NCBI GenBank assembly: GCA_013285465.1
Contig: CP053449.1
Coordinates: 1,239,540-1,303,539 of the forward strand
Reading direction: 5' to 3'
Length of the DNA: 64,000 nucleotides
From: Pseudomonadota bacterium
Lineage (GTDB): Bacteria > Pseudomonadota > Alphaproteobacteria > Micavibrionales > CSBR16-224
Below the pieces are notes generated by a model. The model ran no database searches. It was given only the letters and a program-made list of their open reading frames with translations, and was not told the origin of the DNA. Made by a program: the position numbers and the translations under genes. Position 1 is the stretch's first letter. The number at the start of each line of letters is the position of its first letter. Shown here piece by piece: positions 9,001 through 17,199 of the stretch.

Positions 9001-9705
9001 ATAAGTCAGGCGGCTGCGATTGCCTGTCAGTTCGGTCAGCAGAGTTTCCATCTGTTCGGCATTCAGAAGCCGCGTTAAATGCGTGAAAGCAGTGGCAAGA
9101 GGGCTATCGGGCTCCTGCCGGACGTCGCGGATCATAGCGGATTGACATTTGGCGAGGTAATCCTGCGCCTTTCTTTCATCCATGACTTCAAAATGCGGGG
9201 AAAGCTCGGCCTCGATCGGGAAGCGGCTTAAAACCGACTGGCAGAAAGAGTGAATGGTCATGATTTTCATGCCGCCTGCCGTATCCACGACACGGGCGAA
9301 CAGGCGGCGGGCCACACGTACCATTTCCGGCGACGGCGCATCACCTGTTAATTCCGTCAGTTTCGTTTTCAGCTTTTCCTCTTCCATCACCGCCCATTTT
9401 GACAGCACGTCATGGATGCGCAGTGCCATTTCCGCAGCTGCGGCTTTTGTAAATGTGATGCACAGGATTTTCTCGGGCGGCGTCGGGGCGGCAGGATTTT
9501 CACCCGTACCGGGCAGCATCAGGCGCAAGACGCGGTCTGTCAGGATTTTGGTTTTGCCGGTTCCGGCAGAGGCGCCGACCCAGACGGTTGCGCCCGGATC
9601 GGATGCGGCACGCTGCGGCACATTCGGATCTGTGGCAGCAATGCCGGAATCGCTTGCGGGCAGGGGAGAATGATTCGTATCATGCCGCGCATGGTCGTTT
9701 GCCAT
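6076..9705 (-). CDS. addA: Double-strand break repair helicase-nuclease AddA
   Basis: AddA is the helicase and nuclease subunit of the AddAB complex that resects double-strand breaks for RecA loading. Motifs in order are Walker A GASAGTGKT (44-52), ITFTKAAAAEMALRI, DYDDLIYRTRDLL, LIDEAQDTNPEQW, VGDEKQSIFSFQRADP, VSFRSTPEVLHF, MTVHGSKGLQAPVVFLPDT and LYVALTRAEDRLYI. The C-terminal RecB-type nuclease motif YAIDYKTNRPPP follows. The length of 1209 aa is normal. Its partner addB is at 49834-52842 on the other strand, which is unusual. The stop lies 91 bp from the islet. Confidence 0.96.
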   Translation of the reverse strand: MANDHARHDTNHSPLPASDSGIAATDPNVPQRAASDPGATVWVGASAGTGKTKILTDRVLRLMLPGTGENPAAPTPPEKILCITFTKAAAAEMALRIHDVLSKWAVMEEEKLKTKLTELTGDAPSPEMVRVARRLFARVVDTAGGMKIMTIHSFCQSVLSRFPIEAELSPHFEVMDERKAQDYLAKCQSAMIRDVRQEPDSPLATAFTHLTRLLNAEQMETLLTELTGNRSRLTYLLTHEGGYDGVIEKIYAALDLTPGETEKTVLADFAQAQSVHLPDLRAACDALSHGGKSDLDAAEKMQDWLAANNPQPARRAFNIYKGAFLTGKHEIRKRMGTQAAQKQMDNIGDVMLREAEKVLEVHHRLQAIGLVQATADVLRIGAHILALYQQTKDDLALLDYDDLIYRTRDLLSEKSDAAWVLFKLDGGIDHILIDEAQDTNPEQWQVITALTEEFFAGQGRDAETDRLRTLFVVGDEKQSIFSFQRADPAEFARMRDYFRDRTKASDKDWRLIDLQVSFRSTPEVLHFVDTLFALPENRSGLVTQTGAEIRHIPHRAAHPGLVEMWPVITSADEDAAAPENGWVLPLAIRQTEDAGMRLAEKIADTLRGWIDNGEILAARGRPITPGDVMILVRTRNVFVDQCVRALKSRNIPVAGVDRMVLNEQLAVTDLIAAAAFGLMPEDDLTLATFLKTPLVGLDEDDLYRLCRNRETSLYEAVRTHPDYETVARYLARCIDKAQTLPPYGFFAGLLNAPCPASPVSGRHAVLGRLGHDALDPMEELLNACFQYAQQRIVSLQDFLNWFSKGKTEIKRQQEQDENADQVRIMTVHGSKGLQAPVVFLPDTLSHPKDNTQNRDRLLWHAPPHKTALPLWAPRQEMEDPTYTARVSELRRKEEEEYRRLLYVALTRAEDRLYICGYKKKPSSKLPEDCWYSALYRSLQPVAQEIDFDVKGAAVQETPDGLPSPALRLQHRDVSAVVEDAAAPPEKARIAKITTVPDWCRTKPEDDPVPSKPLAPSRILDNEPAARSPLLGKEDKSRFRRGLITHKLLEMLPALPQDGEARENAARSYLSRRVHDLDDAEQADICREVMAVLQHTEFAPIFGPGSEAEVPFHGRVRRKDHQDAFFAVSGVIDRLFVTESEVYAIDYKTNRPPPAIEKHVPEIYLRQMGMYYTTLQHIYPGKTVRCALLWTDGPFLMPLSPELLQGYIAA

Positions 9706-10012
9706 AATTTATTAGCCTTTTTAAGGATTTACCTTGCAAACAGCATAGCAAAGAACCTGCCTGTTGGGGAGCGGTTTTTCAAAATTCTCCCCTTGCATGG
9801 AAAATGGCAGGGCAGAAAAAAATAACGGCTACTCCATTGATAATTATAACGATTATACCCTCATGGAAACATTTTACATATTTTTGTTTGACAATTATTA
9901 CGGAAAATGGTTAACTGAATATTAAGGGATATGTAACAAATCGTTAACCAAGTTTAACAAAAAGTTACAAGACAGGGTTTGGAGTTAATTCAAGTAATAG
10001 GGGAATAAAACA
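9706..10012. other. AT-rich divergent control region between addA and the CpdR-like gene
   Basis: This gene-free stretch drives addA leftward and the receiver gene rightward. It holds one TTAA-N7-TTAA box (9911-9925) and a near-match with six-base spacing (9944-9957). A ribosome binding site AGGGGA lies upstream of ATG 10013. I saw no small gene. Confidence 0.6.
9911..9925. promoter_or_regulatory. CtrA-like box upstream of the CpdR-like gene
   Basis: TTAACTGAATATTAA is TTAA, seven bases, TTAA. It lies about 90 bp upstream of the start at 10013. A second TTAA pair at 9944-9957 has six-base spacing and may be a weak companion. In Caulobacter relatives CpdR belongs to the CtrA/CckA circuit, so a CtrA site here would make sense. 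Confidence 0.5.
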
Positions 10013-10465
10013 ATGGCACGCATCTTGGTCGCAGAACATAATGAAGAAATCGCAGCTTACCTGGCATCATCTTTGAAGGACGGCGGACATAACGTCATCC
10101 TGACAGATAATTCGCTGGACGCGTGGAGAACATCAGGCCAATTCGAATTTGACGTGCTGATTGTCGATATCGTTATGCCGGGCATGGACGGTTTTGTGCT
10201 GGCGCAAAAAGCGCTGCAAGCCAATCCTTACCTGCATGTTATCTTCATCACGGGATTTGCAGCTGTTGCAATGGATACATATAACTCACCGGATTACTCG
10301 CCGCAGCCGGTTACGACGGCACCCTTCCACCTGAAGGATATCTCGGCACGGGTCCGTTACCTGATGGGCGATCTGACGGCACTGCCGAAAGCCGATCCGG
10401 AAATGTACGCGAGCGGCACGGAAAATATCGTTTACGCAGACTTTAAAAGCAGAAAGCGCTCGTAA
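10013..10465 (+). CDS. CpdR-like single-domain receiver with degenerate active site
   Basis: CpdR is a free-standing receiver that, when unphosphorylated, directs ClpXP to polar substrates; phosphate comes from CckA-ChpT. This protein keeps the phosphoacceptor Asp52 (VDIVMPGMDG) and the CpdR hallmark FITGFAAVAM. Two active-site positions are altered: the acidic pair reads E8-H9 in VAEHNEE, and the invariant Lys is Ala103 in TTAPFHLKD. A C-terminal tail of about 30 residues extends past the receiver fold. It could be constitutive or a sensor of another state. A second, intact CpdR-like receiver lies at 28119. A strong terminator follows. Confidence 0.8.
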   Translation: MARILVAEHNEEIAAYLASSLKDGGHNVILTDNSLDAWRTSGQFEFDVLIVDIVMPGMDGFVLAQKALQANPYLHVIFITGFAAVAMDTYNSPDYSPQPVTTAPFHLKDISARVRYLMGDLTALPKADPEMYASGTENIVYADFKSRKRS

Positions 10466-10546
10466 ATCAGGCAAAAGTTTTTTTAAGGCAAACCTGCTAC
10501 GGAACAATAGCGATTGAAGTAGTGGTTTAGTACTCCAAAACTCTGG

Positions 10547-10578
10547 AAAAGGTGTCAGGAAACTGACACCTTTTTTTT
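10547..10578 (+). terminator. Rho-independent terminator after the CpdR-like gene
   Basis: AAAAGGTGTCAG, a GAAA tetraloop and CTGACACC are followed by a run of eight T. Confidence 0.92.
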
Positions 10579-10648
10579 CTGTGCCCTTGTTTCATGCCTG
10601 TTCTGCGCGGTAAACTGAAACCGTAATCTGGTCAAAGGATGCACGGTT

Positions 10649-11650
10649 TTGAAATATTTTCTGCTTTGTGCCGTTTTCATCACGGCTTTGTGTCTGCAAA
10701 TAGCGCCTGCTGCGGCTTTTGGCGGCAAAAAGGATGAGGGGGCGCTGGAACAGGCTGTGATCGAACATGGCGGCTATCAGCGCATATACTGGATATACGA
10801 TCCGCGTAGCGGAAAAGAGCGGGCGGCGGCAGGCAAGCGTCCGCTCATCCTTGCGCTGCATGGCGGCGGCGGGAAAGCAGAGAAGTTTCATACCTCTTTT
10901 GGTGATGCGACGTCTATGCGGACGCTTGCTGACCGCGAGGATGTCCTGATCGTCTATCCGCAGGGCTATAAGCGTCAATGGAATGACGGGCGCGGAGTCG
11001 ACCAGATTCCGGCGCAGAAGTTGCAAATGGATGATATCGGATTCCTGTCTGCCTTGATCGACCTGATGATCGCAAATCGCGATGCTGATCCGTTGCGCGT
11101 CTATGCGACAGGGATTTCCAATGGCGGCTTCATGTCCAACCGCGCAGCCTGCGAATTATCCAAAAAAATAGCTGCGGTCGGTATTGTGACAGCGGGGATG
11201 CCTATCAGGCTGGCGCCGTTGTGTAAGCCGGAAGCTCCGGTGGCCGTCTTGATTATGAATGGCACACAAGATCCTTTTTGTCCTTTTAACGGTGGCATGG
11301 TCGGTCGCAAAAAAAAGCCGCGGGGAGAGATGATGTCAACGCTGGACAGTTTTTATTTCTGGCTGAAACAGGCGGGATACAAGGAGGCTGCGCCGTTGAT
11401 CCGTCCGAAAGCATTGCCGGATAAAGATAAAACAGACGACACCCGTGTGTTTAAACAAAGTTTTCGTGGTGATGCGGGACAGGAGGTTATGCTGTATACG
11501 GTTGAAGGTGGCGGGCATACGTGGCCGGGCGGCAAGCAATATTTGCCGAAATTCCTGATCGGCAAAGTGAACCGCGATATTGACGGTATAAATGAAATCT
11601 GGGATTTCTTTGCCCGCAATCCGAAGAAAGCGATCAAAAAGAAGGATTAG
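10649..11650 (+). CDS. Secreted alpha/beta-hydrolase of the PHB depolymerase/LpqC family
   Basis: This is a predicted exported esterase of 333 aa. A signal peptide (to about residue 23, ending APAAAF) precedes an alpha/beta-hydrolase fold. The oxyanion region is LILALHGGGGKAEKF, the nucleophile is Ser157 in TGISNGG, the likely acid is the Asp in NGTQDPFCPF, and the His lies in GGGHTWPGG. The TWPGG ending is typical of family members such as polyhydroxybutyrate depolymerases and feruloyl esterases, so the substrate cannot be told from sequence. The start is TTG 10649 with AAAGGA nine bases upstream. Confidence 0.85.
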   Translation: MKYFLLCAVFITALCLQIAPAAAFGGKKDEGALEQAVIEHGGYQRIYWIYDPRSGKERAAAGKRPLILALHGGGGKAEKFHTSFGDATSMRTLADREDVLIVYPQGYKRQWNDGRGVDQIPAQKLQMDDIGFLSALIDLMIANRDADPLRVYATGISNGGFMSNRAACELSKKIAAVGIVTAGMPIRLAPLCKPEAPVAVLIMNGTQDPFCPFNGGMVGRKKKPRGEMMSTLDSFYFWLKQAGYKEAAPLIRPKALPDKDKTDDTRVFKQSFRGDAGQEVMLYTVEGGGHTWPGGKQYLPKFLIGKVNRDIDGINEIWDFFARNPKKAIKKKD

Positions 11651-11826
11651 CGCTGAATCTGGATCAGCATGCCGGAGGTGTTTTTCCCTGCGCCGAATCC
11701 GCCGTAGCGGTACATGCTGCAACGCCAATTTGTTGCGGGATATTCTGCAATCATTGCTTGGGAAATTTTGAGGGTTTTGTGAAGTGATTGTTTTTTATTG
11801 TTTTTTACGGGAAAAATTTTCTGCAT
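11647..11826 (-). CDS. Possible small basic protein
   Basis: This 59-residue frame starts at ATG 11826 (MQKIFPVKNNKKQSLHKT) with a purine-rich AAAGAGAA upstream. It ends four bases inside the converging esterase stop. The C-terminal half (YPATNWRCSMYRYGGFGAG) is Gly/Tyr/Arg-rich. The frame is also open further upstream to 12042, overlapping nusB, but that part looks like noise. I recognise no family. It may be a genuine small protein or a chance frame. Confidence 0.35.
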   Translation of the reverse strand: MQKIFPVKNNKKQSLHKTLKISQAMIAEYPATNWRCSMYRYGGFGAGKNTSGMLIQIQR

Positions 11827-11977
11827 CAGGTTCTCTTTCGTTTTTCTGCGGCGGCTTCTGCCTTCTATCCGCTTTTCCTTTGATGATGCGTTTATACACA
11901 ATCCTGCCCCGCAAGTCAAGACATAATGTAAATACATATTAACCGGATGCGACTTAAGCCTGCGTTTAGGCCGGAGC

Positions 11978-12442
11978 TTAACGAAGTGTTTTGGCAAGCC
12001 GGTCAAGCACGGCATTGACAAGTTTTTTCTCGCTTTTGTCAAAGAAGGCTTCGGTTACATTCAGGTAATCGGAAATGATGATACCGACATCAATATCGTG
12101 ATGCGCCAATATCTCGTAAGTTCCTGCACACAGGATGTGCAGCAGCAGCTTATCCAGCTTTTCCGGTGTTTTGCCGTCCAATGCGCCTGCGACCATATTG
12201 TCAATATCTGCGCGGCGTTCCGCATAGCCTGTTACGATGGATTCCAGCAGTTCCTGATCGGCAGGGACGAAGAGATCCTCATCCATCTTATAGCCGAGCC
12301 GATGGGTGTTATATTCGCTTAAAACGGCTTTGATATCCTGTTCCTGATGGAATGCCTGATACAAAACCTGTACAGCGGCGAGCCGTGCTGCGGAACGGCG
12401 GGCTTTCTTCGAGCCCTCATTTAATTTGACGTCACGTTTCAC
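11978..12442 (-). CDS. nusB: Transcription antitermination factor NusB
   Basis: NusB binds boxA RNA with NusE (S10) and supports antitermination of rRNA operons. The 154-residue all-helical protein shows [32 protein letters not shown] and [20 protein letters not shown], ending [13 protein letters not shown]. The start is GTG 12442, overlapping the nrdR stop by 4 nt (GTGA), so the two genes are translationally coupled. Relatives often carry rib genes between nrdR and nusB; none are here. Confidence 0.95.
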   Translation of the reverse strand: MKRDVKLNEGSKKARRSAARLAAVQVLYQAFHQEQDIKAVLSEYNTHRLGYKMDEDLFVPADQELLESIVTGYAERRADIDNMVAGALDGKTPEKLDKLLLHILCAGTYEILAHHDIDVGIIISDYLNVTEAFFDKSEKKLVNAVLDRLAKTLR

Positions 12443-12912
12443 GACGCATTCGCTTTCTGAAGTTTTTCATTAAGATTACTGACAAAGGTATTGAAATCAG
12501 AGACTTCTCTGAAATCCTTGTAGATCGAAGCATAGCGGACATAAGCAACGGAATCAAGCTGCGCGAGTTCGGCCATGACCTGTTCGCCGATCATCAGGCT
12601 GGTGACATCAGATTCACCGGATTCTTCCAGACGACGGACGATATTGCTGACTGCGCATTCGATTTCGATACTGCCGACAGGGCGTTTTTGCAGCGGCAGA
12701 CGCAAGGAGCGGATCAGCTTGTCGCGGTCAAAACTCTCGCGGCGTCCGTCCTGTTTTGAAACCGTCAATTCGCGCAACTGCACACGTTCAAAGGTCGTGA
12801 AACGTGTGTTGCATTCACCGCAGGTGCGGCGGCGGCGGATGGCGGCGCTTTCTTCGGCCGGTCGTGAATCCTTGACCTGTGTATCATTATGTCCGCAGAA
12901 GGGGCATTTCAT
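12439..12912 (-). CDS. nrdR: Transcriptional repressor NrdR
   Basis: NrdR represses ribonucleotide reductase genes in response to ATP/dATP. The N-terminal zinc ribbon has Cys3, Cys6, Cys31 and Cys34 ([15 protein letters not shown]). An ATP-cone follows ([16 protein letters not shown] onward). The length of 157 aa is normal. AGAGGA precedes ATG 12912. It lies 21 bp downstream of glyA and overlaps nusB by 4 nt. Confidence 0.96.
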   Translation of the reverse strand: MKCPFCGHNDTQVKDSRPAEESAAIRRRRTCGECNTRFTTFERVQLRELTVSKQDGRRESFDRDKLIRSLRLPLQKRPVGSIEIECAVSNIVRRLEESGESDVTSLMIGEQVMAELAQLDSVAYVRYASIYKDFREVSDFNTFVSNLNEKLQKANAS

Positions 12913-12933
12913 GGTGCTTATCCTCTTTGTTGT

Positions 12934-14253
12934 TTATACCAGATCCTGATAAATCGGGAAGCGTGCGCAGAGCTCCGTCACGCGGGCAGCAACGGATTTT
13001 TCAACCGCTTCATTACCGTCAAGGCCGTTTTTGGCAAGGCCGTCGAGTACTTCCAGAATCATCTCGCCGACAAGGCGGAATTCGGCAATGCCGAAGCCGC
13101 GTGTGGTTGCCGCCGGGCTGCCCAGACGGATACCGGAGGTCACCATCGGCTTTTGTGGGTCATTCGGCACGGCGTTTTTGTTACAGGTCAGATGGGCGCG
13201 TTCAAGGCTGATTTCCGCATCGCGGCCTGTCAGGCCTTTCGGACGCATATCCACCAGAACCATATGGCAGTCGGTACCGCCCGAGACGATATCGAGACCG
13301 CCGCTTTTCAGCGTTTCCGCCAGAATACGGGCATTATCCAAAACGGCTTGCGCGTAATCCTTGAAGGCAGGTTGCAAAGCCTCAAAGAAGGCGACGGCCT
13401 TTGCGGCAATCACATGTTCCAACGGGCCGCCTTGCAGACCGGGGAAGACTGCGGAGTTGATTTTTTTGCCGATGGCCTCGTCTTGCGACAGGATAATGCC
13501 GCCGCGCGGGCCGCGCAGGGTTTTATGCGTGGTCGAGGTTACGACATGGGCATGCGGCACCGGATTCGGATAGAGCCCTGCGGCAATCAGACCCGCGTAA
13601 TGCGCCATATCCACCATCAGATAAGCGCCGACTTCATCAGCGATTTCGCGCATGCGTTTAAAATCAATCACGCGCGGATAAGCCGAAGCGCCTGCAATAA
13701 TCATTTTCGGCTGATGTTCCAGTGCCTGTGCGTGCAGCGCATCGTAATCAATCAGATGATCATCATCGCGCACGCCGTATTGAACGGCTTTGAACCATTT
13801 TCCCGACATATTCGGTGCCGCGCCATGTGTCAGATGGCCGCCGCAGGCCAGCGACATGCCCAGAATGGTATCTCCGGGGGACAGCAGCGCCAGCATCACG
13901 GCCTGATTGGCCTGTGCGCCGGAATGCGGCTGTACATTGGCGAAATTGGCACCGAAGAGTTCACAGATACGCTCAATCGCCAGCGTTTCGGTTTCATCAA
14001 CAAATTCACAGCCGCCGTAATAGCGCTTGCCGGGATAGCCTTCGGCATATTTATTGGTCAACACGCTGCCTTGTGCTTCCAGCACGGCGCGGGAGACGAT
14101 GTTTTCAGAGGCGATCAGCTCAATCTGGTTTTGCTGGCGGTGCAGCTCATGTGCGATGGCTTTGTGAACGGCAGGATCCGTTTGTTCCAGTTTGCTTGCA
14201 AAAAACATGTGTTTCTCCTGTTCTGCGCTGTGTTGCGGCTTTGTCATGGACAT
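12934..14253 (-). CDS. glyA: Serine hydroxymethyltransferase
   Basis: GlyA is a PLP enzyme converting serine and tetrahydrofolate to glycine and methylene-tetrahydrofolate. The 439-residue protein contains [46 protein letters not shown] and the PLP lysine Lys244 in [20 protein letters not shown] lies eight bases before ATG 14253; an internal ATG two codons later is possible. It follows rpiB by 27 bp and leads into nrdR-nusB. Confidence 0.97.
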   Translation of the reverse strand: MSMTKPQHSAEQEKHMFFASKLEQTDPAVHKAIAHELHRQQNQIELIASENIVSRAVLEAQGSVLTNKYAEGYPGKRYYGGCEFVDETETLAIERICELFGANFANVQPHSGAQANQAVMLALLSPGDTILGMSLACGGHLTHGAAPNMSGKWFKAVQYGVRDDDHLIDYDALHAQALEHQPKMIIAGASAYPRVIDFKRMREIADEVGAYLMVDMAHYAGLIAAGLYPNPVPHAHVVTSTTHKTLRGPRGGIILSQDEAIGKKINSAVFPGLQGGPLEHVIAAKAVAFFEALQPAFKDYAQAVLDNARILAETLKSGGLDIVSGGTDCHMVLVDMRPKGLTGRDAEISLERAHLTCNKNAVPNDPQKPMVTSGIRLGSPAATTRGFGIAEFRLVGEMILEVLDGLAKNGLDGNEAVEKSVAARVTELCARFPIYQDLV

Positions 14254-14280
14254 ATGGATGGCTCCTTCTATTCCCGTGGT

Positions 14281-14724
14281 TTAAGACATTTTTGCAACGC
14301 GCCCTGCATGGCGGCCGCCTTCAAATTCCGTATTCAGAAAAACGCGGGTAATATCTTCCGCCGTAATCGTTCCTGTGACGCGCTCGCCCAGCGCCAGAAT
14401 ATTCGCATTATTGTGTTCGCGGGCAAGGCGGGCGGTGGTCGTATCGTGGCAGAGCGCCGCGCGCACAGCCTTATTACGGTTGGCGGCGATACTGATACCG
14501 ATTCCGGTGCCGCAAACAATGATGCCGTAATCCGCATCGCCGCCCGTGACAGCTTCCGCAGCCTTACTGCCGAAGTCGGGATAGTCGACGGAGGTTTCGG
14601 CATCATGCGTACCAAGATCGGACACGTCATAGCCGTCCTTTTGCAAAAATGCGATAAGGTGGGTTTTTAATTGAAAACCGCCATGGTCTGAGGCGATTGC
14701 AATACGCGGTTTTGGATGCGACAC
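14281..14724 (-). CDS. rpiB: Ribose-5-phosphate isomerase B
   Basis: RpiB interconverts ribose 5-phosphate and ribulose 5-phosphate. The 147-residue protein shows IAIASDHGGFQLK at the N-terminus, SVDYPDFG and the active-site Cys in IVCGTGIGISIAANR. The RARL-type stretch reads TTARLAREHNNANILALGER. The start is GTG 14724, with GGGAG six bases upstream. It lies between hdaA and glyA on the same strand. Confidence 0.96.
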   Translation of the reverse strand: MSHPKPRIAIASDHGGFQLKTHLIAFLQKDGYDVSDLGTHDAETSVDYPDFGSKAAEAVTGGDADYGIIVCGTGIGISIAANRNKAVRAALCHDTTTARLAREHNNANILALGERVTGTITAEDITRVFLNTEFEGGRHAGRVAKMS

Positions 14725-14783
14725 GTTCTGCTCCCATCAATAAATAGAGTAATGCGTCTGTGTTGCATACTAGATATAGTGTT

Positions 14784-15479
14784 TTATAAGGGAAGTTCAA
14801 TCGTTTTTTTGCCTTCATCGAGAATTTCCCGCGCCAGCGGGATCGAAACAGGGCGTTTTTGCGCCAAAGCGGCGGTATCAAGCGCGGCGGCAAGGCTTTG
14901 GACGGCGCTGCAGTTGCGTTCCGTCCTTTTCAGAACATATTCCGTGACCTCGGGGGAAATTTTTGTCTGACGGTCGGAGAAATATTTCACAAACAGCGTT
15001 TTTAAAAGTGAATCATCCGGCGGCAGCAGATTGACCGCGGCAAAGGTTTTTAGGCGTGACAACAGATCGGGCAGGGGGCAGTCCCATCCGGCGATATCCG
15101 TTGTCGCCGTGAGGAAAAAGCGTCCCTTTTCAATGCCGTGGATATTATAAAGATGAAACAGCGCCTTGGCACAGTCATCATCCTGCAAGGCCGTATCGGC
15201 ATTATCCAGCGCGAAACAGCGGGCCGGTTCTGCGGCAGTGCTGAAAATCTCGTCCTTGTGCAAAATGGCGGGGGTTAACAATACGGCATTGGTTTGCGCC
15301 GCCCAGAGAGACAGCAAATGACTTTTGCCGGAGGATTCGGGGCCGTAGAGAATCGCGCCTGCGGCCTCCCAATCCGGCCAGCGGGCCAGATAGTCCAGCG
15401 CCGTACGGTTGCAGTCCGACGGCAGCAAAGCGCCGCTTTCTTCCGTTCCGGCAAGATCAAAGAAAAGTTGCTGTTTCAT
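14784..15479 (-). CDS. hdaA: DnaA-related replication regulator HdaA
   Basis: HdaA with the beta sliding clamp stimulates ATP hydrolysis by DnaA and prevents re-initiation. The 231-residue protein starts at ATG 15479 with MKQQLFFDL, where QLFFDL fits the clamp-binding hexapeptide. A P-loop GPESSGKSH (46-54) and a Walker-B-like CFALDNADTA follow, then DnaA-like FLTATTDIAGWDCPLPDLLS and a helical lid. The frame continues open upstream to 16136 but lies antisense-free inside the DUF2066 gene and is not coding there. The DUF2066 gene is 22 bp upstream, a common alphaproteobacterial pair. Confidence 0.85.
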   Translation of the reverse strand: MKQQLFFDLAGTEESGALLPSDCNRTALDYLARWPDWEAAGAILYGPESSGKSHLLSLWAAQTNAVLLTPAILHKDEIFSTAAEPARCFALDNADTALQDDDCAKALFHLYNIHGIEKGRFFLTATTDIAGWDCPLPDLLSRLKTFAAVNLLPPDDSLLKTLFVKYFSDRQTKISPEVTEYVLKRTERNCSAVQSLAAALDTAALAQKRPVSIPLAREILDEGKKTIELPL

Positions 15480-15501
15480 ACCCGTCACACCGGTTCCGGT
15501 A

Positions 15502-16818
15502 TTATTGTTGAGGAACAAGCTGATAGGGCGGCACGTTTTCCACCGGCATCTGCTGCGGAACGGTTTCCGGCTGTACAGGCGGCGCATAGAATTGCGGTGT
15601 GACATGCAGCCCGTAGACGCGTTCTTCGGCGCGGTCGTAAGGAGAGCTGACAGGGACGGCAAGCTCCAGCCCTTGTTGGACAAAGGCGCGGCGCAGCTGG
15701 TCTTCCGATCCGCGGAAACTGATTTTTGTTCGTGCCGAATTGCGTCCGAGTGACAGGACTTCAATATCCTCGACGCTAAAGGTTTCTTCAACACGTTTCT
15801 GGATGGCCAGCCATTCCCCCATATTGGTAAAGGCGATATCGGCAACAATCGGCTCCTTGCCTCCGGTTTTCTGCACAGGTTCCGCCGGTGTTCCGCTATG
15901 AAAAAATCCGGCAAGACCCGTTTGCGGCGCAACAGGTTTCGCCGCGGCTGTTTTGGCTGTCTGTTGCCAGCGGTCTTCCAGATAGAAAACGGTTTTTGCA
16001 ATACCGTCGGTGAAGAGAGCGCCTTCCAAATTTTCGCCGTTATCCAGATTAACGGTGCGCTTATGCGCCATTTCGTCACCGTCCAGCGCGTAAAGATGCA
16101 GCAATCCGTAGCGGAAAGAGGGGTCTTCGACTTCAAAAATCGCCATCACCGCATCGGTTGCCTGATAGCGCTGCATCAGCCTGTCAATCGCATCACGGTT
16201 ATGGCGGACCATATCGGATTCTGCGGCAAGGCGGAGATCCGTGCTGTCGCCTGCAGGAACCCGCACAGGTACAAAGCTGCGGCTGTGATCATGTGTCTGC
16301 CACGCTGTCAGCCAGGGATTGCGCGCACCCCAGAAAACGCTGCCGGTTGTGATATCGCTGTAACGGATGACAGGCAGAATCAGAACCGTGTCAGGCATGC
16401 TGGTTACCAATTCGCCGTAAACACGGGACTGGAAAAACTTTTTGGTGATCTCGGGACGGAAATAGAAAGTCAGTGTTGCGATATAGCGCACATCGGACAC
16501 GGCCTCCTCATTTATTTCGAAAGATTCAATCAATGTGCTGATTGTTTGTTCATCCGCATCATCCAGCACAGCCTTGCGCCGTGTCTGATCAGGAACCAGC
16601 CTTTCGCTGAGCATTTCAAAAGCCGTCTTTCGCGCATTGCGCAGGGCGGCGGCGCGGGCGGCGGCGGCATCCTCTGCCGTTTCATCAACGGCAACGCCGG
16701 TTACGGCAAAAACACCGGCTTCCGCGTCCGTATCGCGGGCGGCGGCATGCGATGCTGTCATCAAAAGCGCGGCGGCCATAAAAATGGCGGCGAAAAATAA
16801 ATAACGGAAAGAGAACAT
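15502..16818 (-). CDS. DUF2066 domain periplasmic protein
   Basis: This is a secreted 438-residue protein of unknown function. The signal peptide runs to about residue 27 (LLMTASHAAARD). The DUF2066 region includes VTGVAVDETAEDAAAARAAA, KTAFEMLSERLVPDQ and YIATLTFYFRPEITKKFF, then LILPVIRYSD. The C-terminal half (VADIAFTNMGEWLAIQKRVE onward) is less conserved and ends in a Pro/Gln-rich tail. The family commonly lies upstream of hdaA, which is the case here. AAAGG precedes ATG 16818. Confidence 0.85.
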   Translation of the reverse strand: MFSFRYLFFAAIFMAAALLMTASHAAARDTDAEAGVFAVTGVAVDETAEDAAAARAAALRNARKTAFEMLSERLVPDQTRRKAVLDDADEQTISTLIESFEINEEAVSDVRYIATLTFYFRPEITKKFFQSRVYGELVTSMPDTVLILPVIRYSDITTGSVFWGARNPWLTAWQTHDHSRSFVPVRVPAGDSTDLRLAAESDMVRHNRDAIDRLMQRYQATDAVMAIFEVEDPSFRYGLLHLYALDGDEMAHKRTVNLDNGENLEGALFTDGIAKTVFYLEDRWQQTAKTAAAKPVAPQTGLAGFFHSGTPAEPVQKTGGKEPIVADIAFTNMGEWLAIQKRVEETFSVEDIEVLSLGRNSARTKISFRGSEDQLRRAFVQQGLELAVPVSSPYDRAEERVYGLHVTPQFYAPPVQPETVPQQMPVENVPPYQLVPQQ

Positions 16819-16987
16819 CGTTCAAACTTACCTTTCATCCTGCTGATACAGTTCCGGCGGAATGAATTAATACGTGACATTCCTGCCTGTACAATAATAA
16901 AATGTTTCTTGAAGGTATCACAACCTTAATTCGGCAGAGCCTGTCTCTGCTGCTTGAGGACTATACAAGAGGGAAAGGGCAAAAACA

Positions 16988-17119
16988 ATGCACATCAAGA
17001 AAACAGATAAAGCGGCACAGCAAGCCTGGCAGGGATGGGTGAGCTTTACCAAAGCCATGACCATCGCGACCGGCGGTTCGGTTCTGCTGCTTATTCTTTT
17101 GGCGCTTATTTTCACTTAA
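16988..17119 (+). CDS. aa3-type cytochrome c oxidase subunit IV-like small protein
   Basis: This is a 43-residue gene. The protein begins MHIKKTDKAAQQAWQGWVSF and has one C-terminal membrane helix (SVLLLILLALIFT). That short cytoplasmic head plus a single helix matches the bacterial aa3 oxidase subunit IV family, which packs beside subunits I and III. A good ribosome binding site (GAGGGAAAGGG) precedes ATG 16988. The main oxidase genes are not in the window; ctaA at the left edge is for the same enzyme type. Assignment rests on size, topology and the W-x-x-F/TK pattern. Confidence 0.7.
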   Translation: MHIKKTDKAAQQAWQGWVSFTKAMTIATGGSVLLLILLALIFT

Positions 17120-17199
17120 AAAAACATTTGTCCGGTCAGCCCTTATGGGGCGGTGCGGGGAATTCCCACTTTATTTCCATCAGGTTTCAGTAATAATCA

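Noticed and set aside
9944-9957. TTAA-N6-TTAA pair upstream of the CpdR-like gene
   Set aside because: The spacing is six, not seven, so I did not count it as a canonical CtrA-like box.
12889-14670. Long plus-strand open frame (593 codons) opposite glyA and rpiB
   Set aside because: It has no family features, is rich in rare His/Cys/Arg patterns, and lies entirely opposite well-supported genes.
15480-16136. Open-frame extension of hdaA upstream to 16136
   Set aside because: It runs through the DUF2066 gene in another frame and lacks HdaA features; the clamp motif and length support ATG 15479.
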